From an uncultured Clostridia bacterium (GTDB lineage: Bacteria; Bacillota; Clostridia; TANB77; UBA1234): a stretch of DNA of 64,000 nucleotides. Shown here piece by piece: positions 27,579 to 36,505 of the stretch (the stretch's first letter is position 1; each line of letters opens with the position of its first letter). Below the pieces are notes generated by a model. That model was not told the origin of the DNA. It was given only the letters and a program-made list of their open reading frames with translations, and did no database searches. A program made the position numbers and the translations under genes. The DNA lies in contig CAKPAA010000002.1 of assembly GCA_934132775.1 (NCBI GenBank), positions 1 through 64,000 of the forward strand, read 5' to 3'.

Positions 27579-27651
27579 AATATGAATTATTTAACTGCTA
27601 TTCACTTTTTCAAAATAAAAAATATTTACATACAAAATTTTACAGATAAAA

Positions 27652-29172
27652 TTATTTAATATTCCAAGCCTTTAAAGCAGAAGTGCCATCGGTTGAAGTG
27701 TTGTCCACATCTATCAATTTAGCTGATATAGAAACTACGGGACGAAGCCCCCACGAAGGCGCGTTCACGCGGCCAGTCGAAAAGACTGAGCTGCTCGCGT
27801 CGACAAGGGTAGTCCAAGCCGTGCGTAAGCCATAGCGGGCATAGGCATTCTCAGAGTCCAAGCAGACATACGGCGAAGCGAGCCAGCCTCTGTTAGTCTC
27901 ATCTCCTTTTAGTATATCACCAATTGTCGCATTGACGCCGCTCGGATTATACCAGTACATTGTTCTTGTTATTAAAACTGGTTCATCTTTTGACTTTAAT
28001 TCAATATAGTCTGTCTCACTTGTTGATTGATGCGTTACTCCATTCTTGTCATCCCAATTATAAAATCTTGGATATTCTACTTCACCTGCTAAACTTGCAG
28101 TATGCTTTTTAGCTGTGTATGTGTGTCCTCCTGCTACTACATCTTTCAAATCACTATCTGCTGTATCTGCTGGATACCATGCATATCTTAATAAATCCGT
28201 TGATGGTATATATCCACACGCCTTATCCAAGTCTTCTATTGTCATACTTCTTGCTGTTATTCCTTTTTCTGTATTTGAATACAACTTCTCGCATATTCTA
28301 TTAAGTTCACTTGCTCCATTCAAAAAGCCTGTTGCTCCTTTTATGGTAACGCTATTTACGTATCCATCTGTTGTTAGCATTATTTTTCCTGTGCTCTCAT
28401 CAATATTTAAAATTCTCCAATTTGCACTTGTATCAGTTGTCAACTGCTGTGACATTGCCCCTGTCTTAGTTGATAGCGTTGATACCTTTTTCTCTGATGG
28501 TTCATAATTTACGTATTGACCCACATCAATTTTGCTAATAATTTCTTCAAATTCTTTCTTTGTCAAACCATCTTCTAACATTTCTTTTTTTATAATTTCT
28601 CCGTTTGCATCTGTTTCTATTGTTAACTCTTTACCAGCAACTGCAATTTTTAGTTCACCTTCTTGATCTAACAAACCTTCTGAAACTGTTTCCTTATCTC
28701 TTACGTTATATGTTCCCTCATTTTCGAATGGTGGCCAGATAAATACTTTTCCATCTCTTGTTACAGCATATGTTACTTCAACTTTTGACTTTGTTGGCGT
28801 ACTTACTTTCATTACAGGTAACTTAATTCCTATATCTGCTGTTTTTTCTATTATCGTGTAGTCTGGTATTCTTGACTTTGGCAATACATCAGCCTCTGTC
28901 TTACCTCCCTTAGCTACGTAATTATACGCTTGCTCATCTGTAACTTGTGAACCCTTTGCGACCGAATCTCCTTTAAATTCTGTTGCTTTTGCAGTTATAG
29001 CATCTTGAACTTCTCCTAAATTAGATACAAACTTAGAATAGTCCGCCTTTCCAATCGTACTAGTCGAACTATTAAACGCAATAGCTGCCATTATTAGTAT
29101 TACTATAATTGTAATAACTAAGGCTATCAACGAAACACCTTTTTCACTTTTCTTTAATTTCAAATCCCTCAT
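27652..29172 (-). CDS. Prepilin-like surface protein, paralog B, with hypervariable C-terminal window
   Basis: 506 residues. Prepilin peptidase motif EKG|VSLIALVITIIVILIMA, then stalk (STSTIGKADYSKFVS), a beta-rich middle (IKLPVMKVSTPT, GKVFIWPPF) and the C-terminal DUF6273/lectin-like domain from NWRILNID to SWGLRPVVSIS, ending KAWNIK. The ATG has AAAGGGGAG upstream. Codons at 27757-27960 differ from paralog C at 28 of 68 positions although the flanking ~72 residues have one difference. The DNA there is unusually GC-rich. No second signal or anchor is seen; pilus-like or membrane-tethered display is inferred. Confidence 0.8.
   Translation of the reverse strand: MRDLKLKKSEKGVSLIALVITIIVILIMAAIAFNSSTSTIGKADYSKFVSNLGEVQDAITAKATEFKGDSVAKGSQVTDEQAYNYVAKGGKTEADVLPKSRIPDYTIIEKTADIGIKLPVMKVSTPTKSKVEVTYAVTRDGKVFIWPPFENEGTYNVRDKETVSEGLLDQEGELKIAVAGKELTIETDANGEIIKKEMLEDGLTKKEFEEIISKIDVGQYVNYEPSEKKVSTLSTKTGAMSQQLTTDTSANWRILNIDESTGKIMLTTDGYVNSVTIKGATGFLNGASELNRICEKLYSNTEKGITARSMTIEDLDKACGYIPSTDLLRYAWYPADTADSDLKDVVAGGHTYTAKKHTASLAGEVEYPRFYNWDDKNGVTHQSTSETDYIELKSKDEPVLITRTMYWYNPSGVNATIGDILKGDETNRGWLASPYVCLDSENAYARYGLRTAWTTLVDASSSVFSTGRVNAPSWGLRPVVSISAKLIDVDNTSTDGTSALKAWNIK
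27757..27960 (-). other. Candidate DGR variable region in paralog B
   Basis: A 204-bp segment aligning without gaps to 29644-29847. Variable codons alternate with invariant ones: on the coding strand the blocks tct gag, tat ggc tta and tca gtc stay identical, while neighbours change at all three codon positions. 53 of the 84 bases 27757-27840 are G or C by hand count, far above the AT-rich surroundings. It ends at the invariant TCGTGGGGGCTTCGTCC, a plausible IMH-like block. Template and reverse transcriptase are not in this window. Confidence 0.55.
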
Positions 29173-29412
29173 TTTGAAACTCCCCTTTCATATGTATTTT
29201 GTCGAAAAACTATCATTAGTGTTTATTATATTTATACTATAATTGTTTTCATAAATACTCATATTAAGTTAAGCAAATTATAATACGACATTTATCAATT
29301 AAAATTTTATCAATTCCTTTAATTATTGTAAATGTATTTTAGATAAAAATCAATTATATTTTGAGCTTAGTACACTTTAAAAAGATAAATATACTTGATT
29401 TTTCAAAATAAA
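29173..29412. other. Gene-free AT-rich spacer upstream of paralog B
   Basis: Together with the terminator at 29413-29472 and the short tail to 29541, this gap holds only the ribosome-binding site (AAAGGGGAG) for paralog B and A/T-rich sequence. It does not contain the duplicated hairpin/small-ORF module found before paralogs A and C. Confidence 0.6.
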
Positions 29413-29472
29413 AATAGCCTCTAAGACAAAATAAACTAACCAACAAATTTATTATGCCCCATAAAGGCTACT
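29413..29472 (-). terminator. Terminator of prepilin paralog C
   Basis: AGTAGCCT and AGGCTATT arms (minus strand), with a long A/T-rich loop, followed by TTTTATTTT. It sits about 70 bp past the stop of paralog C and isolates C from B. Confidence 0.65.
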
Positions 29473-29541
29473 TTAATATAAATTATTTAATTACATCTCT
29501 TCATAAAAAACTACTTTCATATCAGAAATATTATGAAAATA

Positions 29542-31062
29542 TTATCTAATATTCCAAGCAGCTAATGCAGAACCATCAGTTGAAATGTTTGAAATATCTA
29601 ATAAATTGGCTGATATAGAAATTATAGGACGAAGCCCCCACGAAAGCACACCAGCGTAGCCAGCCGAAATGACTGAGCCATCCCCGGTGACGGTAGTAGT
29701 ATAAGCCACTCGTAAGCCATAGTAGACAAAGGCATCCTCAGAGTCAAAGCTGAAATACGGTGAAGCGAGCCATCCTCTGTTCGTGTAATCTCCTTTTAGT
29801 ATATCGTCAATCATCGCATTGGCACTACTTGGATTATAACCGTAATATGTCCTTGTTATTAAAACTGGTTCATCCTTTGACTTCAATTCAATATAGTCTG
29901 TCTCACTTGTTGATTGATGCGTTACTCCATTCTTGTCATCCCAATTATAGAATCTTGGATATTCTACTCCACCTGCTAAACTTGCAGTGTGCTTTTTAGC
30001 TGTGTATGTGTGTCCTCCTGCTACTACATCTTTCAAATCACTATCCGCCGTATCAGCTGGATACCAAGCCCATCTTGTTAGATTTGTTGATGGAATATAG
30101 CCACAAGCCTTATTCAAATCTTCTATTGTCATGCTTCTTGCTGTTATTTCTTTTTCTGTATTTGAATATAAACTTTCACATAGTCTATTCAGTTCATTTG
30201 CACCGTACAAATATCCAGTTGCTCCTCTAATAGTTACTTTATTCACATATCCATCTGTCGTTATCATAATCTTTCCAGTTTCACTATCTATATTTAAAAT
30301 CCTCCACTTTGCTGTTGTATCTGTTGATAATACTTGTTTAGTATAGCCTGTCTTAGTTGGGTCTGTCTCAAGATTCTGCACTGCTGTCGGTGCGTAATTA
30401 ACATAGTCACCAACTTTTATTTTACTCGTTATTTCTTCAAACTCTTTCTTAGATAAACCACCGTCTAATAGCTCTCTATTTTCAATTTTACTATTTCCAT
30501 CTATTTGCAACTTAAACGTTGTGCTAGCAACCGTTATATCAATATCTCCTGAACTTGAAACAAGCGAACTATCCACAAACTCTTTATCCCTTATATTATA
30601 TGCATTCTCACTTGGGTATGGTGGCCAAATAAACACCTTACCATTCTTAGTTACAGCATACTTAACCTCAACATTGGTCTCACTTGGAGTATTCACTCTC
30701 ATTACTGGTAATTTAATACCAATATCTGCACTTTTATCAATTATTGTATAATCAGGAGTTCTACTCTCAACAACAAAATCGTCATCCGTTTTTCCACATT
30801 TAGCTACATAATTAAACGCCTGTCCATCAGTAATCTGAGAACCTTTTGCTAGCATTGTTCCTTTAACCTCTATCATCTTCTCATTTATAGCCTGTTCAAC
30901 CTCACTAATATTAGAAACAAACTTAGAATAATTCGCCTTTCCAATAGTGCTCGTTGAATTATTAAACGCAATAGCTGCTAAAATAATTATAACTATAATC
31001 GTAATAACCAAAGCAATAAGCGAAACACCTCGCTCACCATTTCTTACTTCGAAACTTTTCAT
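29542..31062 (-). CDS. Prepilin-like surface protein, paralog C, with hypervariable C-terminal window
   Basis: About 506 residues from the ATG at 31062 (GAGGT upstream; an earlier reading start adds 14 residues). Signal ERG|VSLIALVITIIVIIILA, stalk STSTIGKANYSKFVS. The N-terminal ~270 residues resemble paralog A almost throughout. From about TGKIMITTDGYVN on it matches paralog B instead, so the gene is a mosaic. The C-terminal display domain ends SWGLRPIISIS...AWNIR. The window 29644-29847 is hypervariable relative to B. It has the hairpin and small-ORF module upstream, like paralog A. Confidence 0.8.
   Translation of the reverse strand: MKSFEVRNGERGVSLIALVITIIVIIILAAIAFNNSTSTIGKANYSKFVSNISEVEQAINEKMIEVKGTMLAKGSQITDGQAFNYVAKCGKTDDDFVVESRTPDYTIIDKSADIGIKLPVMRVNTPSETNVEVKYAVTKNGKVFIWPPYPSENAYNIRDKEFVDSSLVSSSGDIDITVASTTFKLQIDGNSKIENRELLDGGLSKKEFEEITSKIKVGDYVNYAPTAVQNLETDPTKTGYTKQVLSTDTTAKWRILNIDSETGKIMITTDGYVNKVTIRGATGYLYGANELNRLCESLYSNTEKEITARSMTIEDLNKACGYIPSTNLTRWAWYPADTADSDLKDVVAGGHTYTAKKHTASLAGGVEYPRFYNWDDKNGVTHQSTSETDYIELKSKDEPVLITRTYYGYNPSSANAMIDDILKGDYTNRGWLASPYFSFDSEDAFVYYGLRVAYTTTVTGDGSVISAGYAGVLSWGLRPIISISANLLDISNISTDGSALAAWNIR
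29644..29847 (-). other. Candidate DGR variable region in paralog C
   Basis: Same length and position as 27757-27960 of paralog B. In the 37-codon core, 35 of 111 bases differ, 68 are identical C, G or T, and only 8 are identical A. This is what two independent adenine-mutagenised copies of one template would give. It ends at the same invariant GC-rich block before GLRP. Confidence 0.55.
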
Positions 31063-31207
31063 ACGTAAATCAACCTCATTTCTTATTTTATTTGTATACT
31101 TCATCTATTAAAAGATGCAAATGTCTAAAACTTAAATTAACATTTCCATAATTCTAAATGCTAACCCAAACAAAACTTATTTAAACCCAGCCACCATGTT
31201 CAAAGGA

Positions 31208-31280
31208 GTAAAAGTACATAGAATAAATTTTTTCGGCTCGGTTGGGTAGGTAGGAGAAAAAATTTTTCTATTACTTTTAC
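31208..31280 (-). repeat. Conserved ~73-nt hairpin element upstream of paralog C (copy 2)
   Basis: Second copy of the element at 19787-19860: same arms (GTAAAAGTA / TACTTTTAC) and the same C/A-rich loop with one base missing. It is about 145 bp before the paralog C start. Between it and the start lies a plausible promoter (TTGCAT, 16 bp, TATACA on the minus strand). Confidence 0.7.
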
Positions 31281-31420
31281 GACGTTACTATGCCAATAAG
31301 CCCTAAATTTGTGCAATACATAAATCAATCATAGTAACTAGCCAAGACAAACTTAAATCAATTCTTTCGTAAGTTGTAGCACCTTTTAAAAGCAGAATAT
31401 GTGTTTTCGCACGCCAAAAA

Positions 31421-31492
31421 GACTAACCAAAACTTTGTCACTCATTCAAATTTCATACAAAATTCAAATAAGTAACAAAACTTCAATTAGTC
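31421..31492 (-). terminator. Terminator-like hairpin of the small-ORF unit (copy 2)
   Basis: GACTAA and TTAGTC arms with extended imperfect pairing (GTTTTGTTAC against GTGACAAAGT), followed on the minus strand by TTTTT. Same length (72 nt) and position as 19993-20064. Confidence 0.55.
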
Positions 31493-31494
31493 TC

Positions 31495-31687
31495 CTAACT
31501 ATCTTCAATATAATTTACAAAAAATAAAATGCCCTCAAAAACACTTGTAACTATTCTTGTACAAATATCAGCCAAGCGAAACGCACTTTCACAAGAAATT
31601 GCTATCGCATTTCTTTTATTTAAAAATTGGCTTGTGTGTGTGTGTGTGTGTGTGTACAGCCCCAACGGTTTCAAGTGCATTGCTCAT
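31495..31687 (-). pseudogene. Second copy of the CA-repeat small ORF, frame-shifted by (CA)11
   Basis: The ATG at 31687 has AGAGGGG nine bases upstream and starts MSNALETV like the copy at 20055-20249. The (CA)11 tract moves the frame so that translation stops after HTHTHTHKPIFK at 31616. The original frame (SQFLNKRNA...GILFFVNYIEDS) is still open down to 31495. It would be restored by (CA)9 or (CA)12, so it may be phase-off rather than dead. Confidence 0.45.
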
Positions 31688-31748
31688 TTTTATTTACCCC
31701 TCTTCTTTCATCATTCGTGCTCTAATTTTATCACATCAAAACATTATT

Positions 31749-32117
31749 TCAAGCATTTTCAACCACAATTTCTATTTCATTTGTATATGGTTCTATTCCG
31801 ACAATTTTAATCTTGTACTTAGCTTTTGCAAGTGTGCCAAAACTCTCAGCTGTTTTTTCTACTGATAATCCTTCTATGTCTAGCACCATCATTCCGTGCT
31901 CTGTGTTAAAATCACATTCTGTTATTATTCCCTCTTCAATTTTCATTTCATTTTCGCCACGTGTGTATTTTATCTTTTTATCTGTTAAAAGTATGTTTCC
32001 ATTTTTAAATTCGATTATTATCCCATCGTCTAATTCCTTTTTAGTACATTCAAATACTTCATCATACTCTTCTGTATGTGTGCCGTAATCTTGTTTTGAT
32101 TTTATTATTAGTTTCAT
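31749..32117 (-). CDS. DUF1934 (YwiB-like) beta-barrel protein
   Basis: 122 residues. The pattern LIIKSKQDYGTHTEEYDEVFEC, an ILLTDKKIKYTRG strand, MKIEEGIITECDFNTEHGMM and a final strand IEIVVENA match the small calycin-like DUF1934/YwiB family of Firmicutes, whose function is unknown. No signal or membrane segment. Start ATG; only a weak site (AGAAAAA) upstream. It lies alone between the pilin module and glmM. Confidence 0.75.
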   Translation of the reverse strand: MKLIIKSKQDYGTHTEEYDEVFECTKKELDDGIIIEFKNGNILLTDKKIKYTRGENEMKIEEGIITECDFNTEHGMMVLDIEGLSVEKTAESFGTLAKAKYKIKIVGIEPYTNEIEIVVENA

Positions 32118-32207
32118 TTTTTCTTGTATACCTGTTTAAACAGATAAGCTCTCCTTGCATAATGATTTAAGCTTTTAAAAGGTAGCCTATAAACCTCAGA
32201 GATGTTG

Positions 32208-33557
32208 CTATGCCAACTCTTCTTCTACAATCTCAGCAACTTCATTTGCCACTTGATTCATCAGTTCTTCTTCATTACATTCAACCATAACTCTCATTTT
32301 CGGTTCTGTGCCTGATGGTCTAACAACAATTCTTCCTTTTTCTCCTAATGTTTCTTTTGCTTTTTCTATCGCTTCTTTCACTTTTGTGTTTGTGTAAAAT
32401 TTTATTTTTCCCTCATTCGTTACATTTACGTTTATTGATACCTGTGGATATTTCGTCATTATTTTTGCTAATTCTGAAAGTTTCTTTCCACTTCTTTTTA
32501 CCAAACTTAGTAACTGAATTGCTGTTAGCTCTCCATCACCAGTTGTTGCAAAATCTCTGAATATTACGTGACCTGACTGTTCGCCACCAAAATTATACTC
32601 TTCTAATAGCATTTCTTCAAGCACAAATTTGTCTCCGACTTTTGTTGCAATAAAGTTTATGTCATTTGCTTCACAATATTTTATAAAACCTAGATTTGTC
32701 ATTATCGTACCTATTACTGTGTTTTTGGCAAGACGTCCTCTTTGCTTCATATCATAAGAACATATCGCCATCACTTGGTCACCATCTACTAGATTTCCTT
32801 TTTCATCAACACATAGACATCTATCTGCATCTCCATCAAAGGCTACACCTAAATCCATTTTGTTTTCTACAACATATTTAGCTAAATTTTCTATATGTGT
32901 TGAACCACATTTTTCATTTATATTTATTCCATCTGGCTCACTATATAGTATTGTGGCATCTGCTCCAAGTTCTTGCATAAGTTCTCTTGCGACTACACTT
33001 GCAGAGCCATTTGCACAATCGACTGCGATTTTAAGTCCATCCAAAGAATTTGGCACTGTGCTTTTTAAATGAACAACATAATCCTTTATTGCCGAAGTTT
33101 TGTATGTAACTTTTCCAACATCTCCACCTGTTACAATTTCTTGTGGCTTGATGTCATTTAAAACTATCTCCTCGATCTGTTCTTCCAAAACATCTGGTAG
33201 TTTGTAGCCATCTCCACTAAACATTTTTATTCCATTAAATTCAGCAGAGTTGTGTGATGCTGAAATCATAATTCCTGCATCTGCTTTGTATTTTCCAATT
33301 AGGTATGCAACTGCTGGTGTTGGAACGACTCCAAGCACAAGCACATCAGCTCCAACACTACATAGCCCTGCGGTTATTGCACTAGAAAGCATCTCCGAAG
33401 AAATTCTTGTATCCATTCCAACAACAAAGAGTGGCCTACGTCTGCTATTAACTGCTAACACTGTTGCAGCCGCTCTGCCCAAATTCATAGCAAGTTCTGG
33501 TGTTAATTCTTTGTTGGCAATTCCCCTAATTCCATCTGTTCCAAATAATCGTCCCAT
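32208..33557 (-). CDS. glmM: Phosphoglucosamine mutase
   Basis: Converts glucosamine-6-phosphate to glucosamine-1-phosphate for peptidoglycan precursor synthesis. 449 residues starting GRLFGTDGIRGIAN. The phosphoserine loop is GIMISASHN, the Mg site is DGDADRC, the sugar loop is GGEQSGH, and the phosphate-binding loop is RPSGTEPKMRV. The start is ATG with AAAGGAG upstream. It sits two bases after the hexapeptide transferase gene and downstream of glmS, forming an amino-sugar operon. Confidence 0.97.
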   Translation of the reverse strand: MGRLFGTDGIRGIANKELTPELAMNLGRAAATVLAVNSRRRPLFVVGMDTRISSEMLSSAITAGLCSVGADVLVLGVVPTPAVAYLIGKYKADAGIMISASHNSAEFNGIKMFSGDGYKLPDVLEEQIEEIVLNDIKPQEIVTGGDVGKVTYKTSAIKDYVVHLKSTVPNSLDGLKIAVDCANGSASVVARELMQELGADATILYSEPDGININEKCGSTHIENLAKYVVENKMDLGVAFDGDADRCLCVDEKGNLVDGDQVMAICSYDMKQRGRLAKNTVIGTIMTNLGFIKYCEANDINFIATKVGDKFVLEEMLLEEYNFGGEQSGHVIFRDFATTGDGELTAIQLLSLVKRSGKKLSELAKIMTKYPQVSINVNVTNEGKIKFYTNTKVKEAIEKAKETLGEKGRIVVRPSGTEPKMRVMVECNEEELMNQVANEVAEIVEEELA

Positions 33558-33559
33558 TT

Positions 33560-34219
33560 TTATCTCCTTTCAGCAACTTCGCTTTTACTTTTATAAATCA
33601 CTTTTTCTTCTACCACGCCTCGTACCATACTGAGCGGATATACTATCGTATTTCTGCCTACAACACTACCTGGACAAAGCACACTGTTACAACCAATTTC
33701 AACATTGTCTCCAAGCATTGCTCCTACTTTTTTCAATTTTGTTTCGTAAGTTTCTTCTTTGTCTTTTATAACAACTAACGTTTTATCGCTTTTTACGTTA
33801 CTTGTTACACTTCCAGCTCCCATATGTGCTTTATAGCCTAATATTGAATCTCCAACATAATTGAAATGTGGCACTTGCACATTATTAAACAAAATTGAGT
33901 TCTTTATTTCACACGAATTTCCAACAACTGCTTTTTTACCAATTATTGCACTTCCTCTTATAAAAGCACATTGCCTAATTTCAGCCTCTTCATCAATTAT
34001 GCAAGGAGCATCTATGTAAGCACTTTCAAATATCTTTGCACTCTTTGCCACCCAAACATTTGGCTTTATTTCATCAAATTTATCTTTTGGAAGTTTGCCA
34101 CCTAATTCAATTATAAAAGCTTTAATACAAGGTAAAACTTCCCACGGAAATTCCTTTCCACTAAATATTTCTTTTGCAATAGTCTCATTTAAGTCAAAAA
34201 GTTCATTTATTTTTACCAC
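33560..34219 (-). CDS. Left-handed beta-helix (hexapeptide) acyl/nucleotidyl-transferase-like protein, GlmU C-terminal type
   Basis: 219 residues from a GTG at 34219 with AAAGGAGG seven bases upstream. N-terminal helical part (ELFDLNETIAKEIF), then hexapeptide turns (AKIFESAYIDAPCIIDEEAE, GSAIIGKKAVVGNSCEIK, VEIGCNSVLCPGSVVG). The motif HFNYVGDSILG and the basic SVTSNVKSDK resemble the acetyltransferase half of GlmU; the pyrophosphorylase half is absent. Lying between glmS and glmM it may act on an amino-sugar phosphate, but the substrate is not proven. It starts 13 bp after the glmS stop. Confidence 0.8.
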   Translation of the reverse strand: MVKINELFDLNETIAKEIFSGKEFPWEVLPCIKAFIIELGGKLPKDKFDEIKPNVWVAKSAKIFESAYIDAPCIIDEEAEIRQCAFIRGSAIIGKKAVVGNSCEIKNSILFNNVQVPHFNYVGDSILGYKAHMGAGSVTSNVKSDKTLVVIKDKEETYETKLKKVGAMLGDNVEIGCNSVLCPGSVVGRNTIVYPLSMVRGVVEEKVIYKSKSEVAERR

Positions 34220-34232
34220 TTCAAAACCTCCT

Positions 34233-36047
34233 TTATTCAACCGTTACTGATTTTGCTAAATTTCTAGGTTTATCTACGTCAAGACCTTTAAGCACTGTTA
34301 CATAATATGCTATAAGTTGCAAAGGAATAACTGAAATAATTGGTGAAAGTAGTTCATTCACTTTTGGTATTTCAATTACCTTGTCAAATATATCTTTTGA
34401 AAAATCTTGAATGTTAGTTATAGCAAGCACTTTCGCCCCACGTGCTTTTATTTCTTTTACATTGCTTACAACTTTTCCAAATAAATTTTCTGATGTACAA
34501 ATTACAATAGCATTTGTTCCCTCTTCAATTAGAGCTATTGGACCGTGCTTCAATTCTCCAAATTGAGTTGCTTCTGAGTGTATATACGAAATCTCTTTTA
34601 GTTTCAACGAACCTTCAAGTGCAACATAATAGTCAAGTCCTCTACCTAAATAAAAAACGTCTGTATCATTTACAATTGTTTTAGCATATTCCAAATACTC
34701 CTCATCTTTTTCAAGAACAATTTGAACAGCATTATGAATATTCTTCAATTCTGTTTTTAAATCCTTCAATACTTTACTATCTACACTCTTTAAAATATCT
34801 GCTAAATATATTGCGAATAAATCTATTGCACAAACTTGTGCCACATAAGCTTTTGTTGATGCAACTGCAATTTCTGGTCCTGCTTTCGTGTAAATAACGT
34901 TATCGCTCATTCTATCTATCGTGCTTTCTTTCACATTAACAATAGATAAAAAATTAACGTTTTTGCTTTTAACAAGTTCGATACAAGCTATTGTATCAGC
35001 AGTTTCACCAGACTGACTAATAAAAATTGCAAAATCATCTTTATCAATAATTGGATCTCTATATCTAAATTCAGAAGCAACATCAACAACAACTGGAATT
35101 CTCGTCAATTTTTCAATTATATTCTTTCCGTTCAAACCAGCGTGCATTGCCGTTCCACACGCAACTATATGAATGTGTTTAATTTTTTTCAAAACTTCTT
35201 CTGGTATATCAAAATCAAATTTAATATCCTCATCCTTTAAATACTCACTAACTGTATTTTTTATCGTCAAAGTATTCTCGTTTATTTCCTTTTGCATAAA
35301 ATGATTATATCCGTTTTTCTCTGTATCTTCGTTTGTCAAATCAATTCTTTTAAGCTCTTTTGGGTATTTTTTTAAATTATTATCATAAAATTCAACTCTA
35401 TCCTCATACAAAACTGCAAACTCATTATTCTCCAAAGTGCAAATTTCATCTGTATATTTCAAAATAGCTGAAAAATCTGAGGCAATAAAGTTTTCATCTT
35501 TTCCAACGCCAACAATAAGTGGACTGTTTCTTTTAGTTGCAACGATTTCATTTGGCAAGTCTAAACACATAACTCCAAGAGCATAACTTCCAATAAGCTC
35601 ATCAGTAGCCTTTTTCACAGCTTCAAGTAAATTTCCTTTAAAATAAAATTCAATTAAATTAGGAATAACCTCGGTATCTGTTTCTGAATAAAAAGTATAC
35701 CCATTCTTAGAAAGCATCTCTTTTAACTCCAAATAATTCTCAATTATTCCATTATGCACAACCATAAATTTACCTGAATTACTATGATGAGGATGAGCAT
35801 TATTGTCTGTTGCACCACCGTGTGTCGCCCATCTTGTGTGACCTAAACCTATAAAGCTCTTCTCTTTGTTATCTATAAGCTTTTCCAAATTATCTATCCT
35901 CTTCGTAGTTTTATAAGTGCTAAAAATACCATCAGTAATGGTCGAAACACCACACGAATCATATCCTCTATACTCAAGCTTTTTAAGACCTGAAATAAGA
36001 ACATCGCTCGCATTCTGCTTTCCAACATACCCAACAATTCCACACAT
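34233..36047 (-). CDS. glmS: Glutamine-fructose-6-phosphate aminotransferase (isomerising)
   Basis: Makes glucosamine-6-phosphate from fructose-6-phosphate and glutamine, the entry to UDP-GlcNAc. 604 residues: nucleophile Cys2 in MCGIVGYVG, glutaminase loops LEYRGYDSCG and GHTRWATHGG, two SIS domains (CGTAMHAGL; SQSGETADT; ASTKAY), C-terminal PRNLAKSVTVE. The start ATG has AGGAGGG upstream. A glmS ribozyme precedes it, so expression is expected to fall when GlcN6P is high. It leads the glmS - acyltransferase - glmM operon. Confidence 0.98.
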   Translation of the reverse strand: MCGIVGYVGKQNASDVLISGLKKLEYRGYDSCGVSTITDGIFSTYKTTKRIDNLEKLIDNKEKSFIGLGHTRWATHGGATDNNAHPHHSNSGKFMVVHNGIIENYLELKEMLSKNGYTFYSETDTEVIPNLIEFYFKGNLLEAVKKATDELIGSYALGVMCLDLPNEIVATKRNSPLIVGVGKDENFIASDFSAILKYTDEICTLENNEFAVLYEDRVEFYDNNLKKYPKELKRIDLTNEDTEKNGYNHFMQKEINENTLTIKNTVSEYLKDEDIKFDFDIPEEVLKKIKHIHIVACGTAMHAGLNGKNIIEKLTRIPVVVDVASEFRYRDPIIDKDDFAIFISQSGETADTIACIELVKSKNVNFLSIVNVKESTIDRMSDNVIYTKAGPEIAVASTKAYVAQVCAIDLFAIYLADILKSVDSKVLKDLKTELKNIHNAVQIVLEKDEEYLEYAKTIVNDTDVFYLGRGLDYYVALEGSLKLKEISYIHSEATQFGELKHGPIALIEEGTNAIVICTSENLFGKVVSNVKEIKARGAKVLAITNIQDFSKDIFDKVIEIPKVNELLSPIISVIPLQLIAYYVTVLKGLDVDKPRNLAKSVTVE

Positions 36048-36082
36048 ATGTATTACCCTCCTATTAAATTATAGATTGGCTA

Positions 36083-36222
36083 ACAACTACTCATACTGTA
36101 TTTGTTCGTGTGTCGCCACACGTTTTTGCCAGTAATTAACGACAGTAATATGCCGTAGAACCATCCGCTGATTTTTCGATAAGTTCTAACCTCGTCAACA
36201 AATTCCTTTGTCCCTGCGCTAA
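36083..36222 (-). ncRNA. glmS ribozyme (GlcN6P-responsive, self-cleaving)
   Basis: In the glmS 5' leader the minus strand reads the family core: AGCGC at the 5' side (cleavage expected just before GCGC), GTTGACGAGG, CTTATCGAAAAATCAGCGG, then the C-rich P3 region and a P4-like CGTGTG/CACACG hairpin followed by GAACAAA. These blocks and their order match the glmS ribozyme consensus. It lies between the promoter at 36264-36291 and the start codon. The exact 3' boundary is approximate. Confidence 0.88.
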
Positions 36223-36263
36223 AAAATAACTCCTTTCAAAAATTTTTGGCTAGCCTAGATAAA

Positions 36264-36291
36264 ATTATATCCTATTATTCAATATATGCAA
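36264..36291 (-). promoter_or_regulatory. SigA-type promoter of glmS
   Basis: On the minus strand, TTGCAT (36286-36291), 16-bp spacer, TATAAT (36264-36269), about 40 bp before the ribozyme core. This places the ribozyme at the start of the glmS transcript. The remainder of the gap to 36428 shows only AT-rich sequence. Confidence 0.75.
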
Positions 36292-36428
36292 AGAATTATT
36301 TTTAGGTGAAAGTTATATGCCTAATTTAAGGCTGTTTTAAAGTAAATAGCTTTTAATATTTGCCTAAGCCATTAAATTCATCTTTTAGTTATTCCAAATT
36401 AAAGTGCATAAGAGATTTCACATTTTTA

Positions 36429-36457
36429 TTGTATTTAAAGCCTTTTCGTAGTATACT
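36429..36457 (+). promoter_or_regulatory. SigA-type promoter of the NapH-like gene
   Basis: TTGTAT (36429-36434), 17-bp spacer, TATACT (36452-36457), 48 bp ahead of the ATG at 36506, which itself has GGGCGG as a ribosome site. Confidence 0.7.
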
Positions 36458-36505
36458 TTTTATGTAACTTAACTTTTATATTGCAAGAAAGGGCGGATAA
36501 GAATT

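Noticed and set aside
18212..31700. A DGR template repeat or reverse transcriptase inside the window
   Set aside because: No ORF has reverse-transcriptase motifs and I saw no second near-identical copy of the variable windows beyond the two genes.
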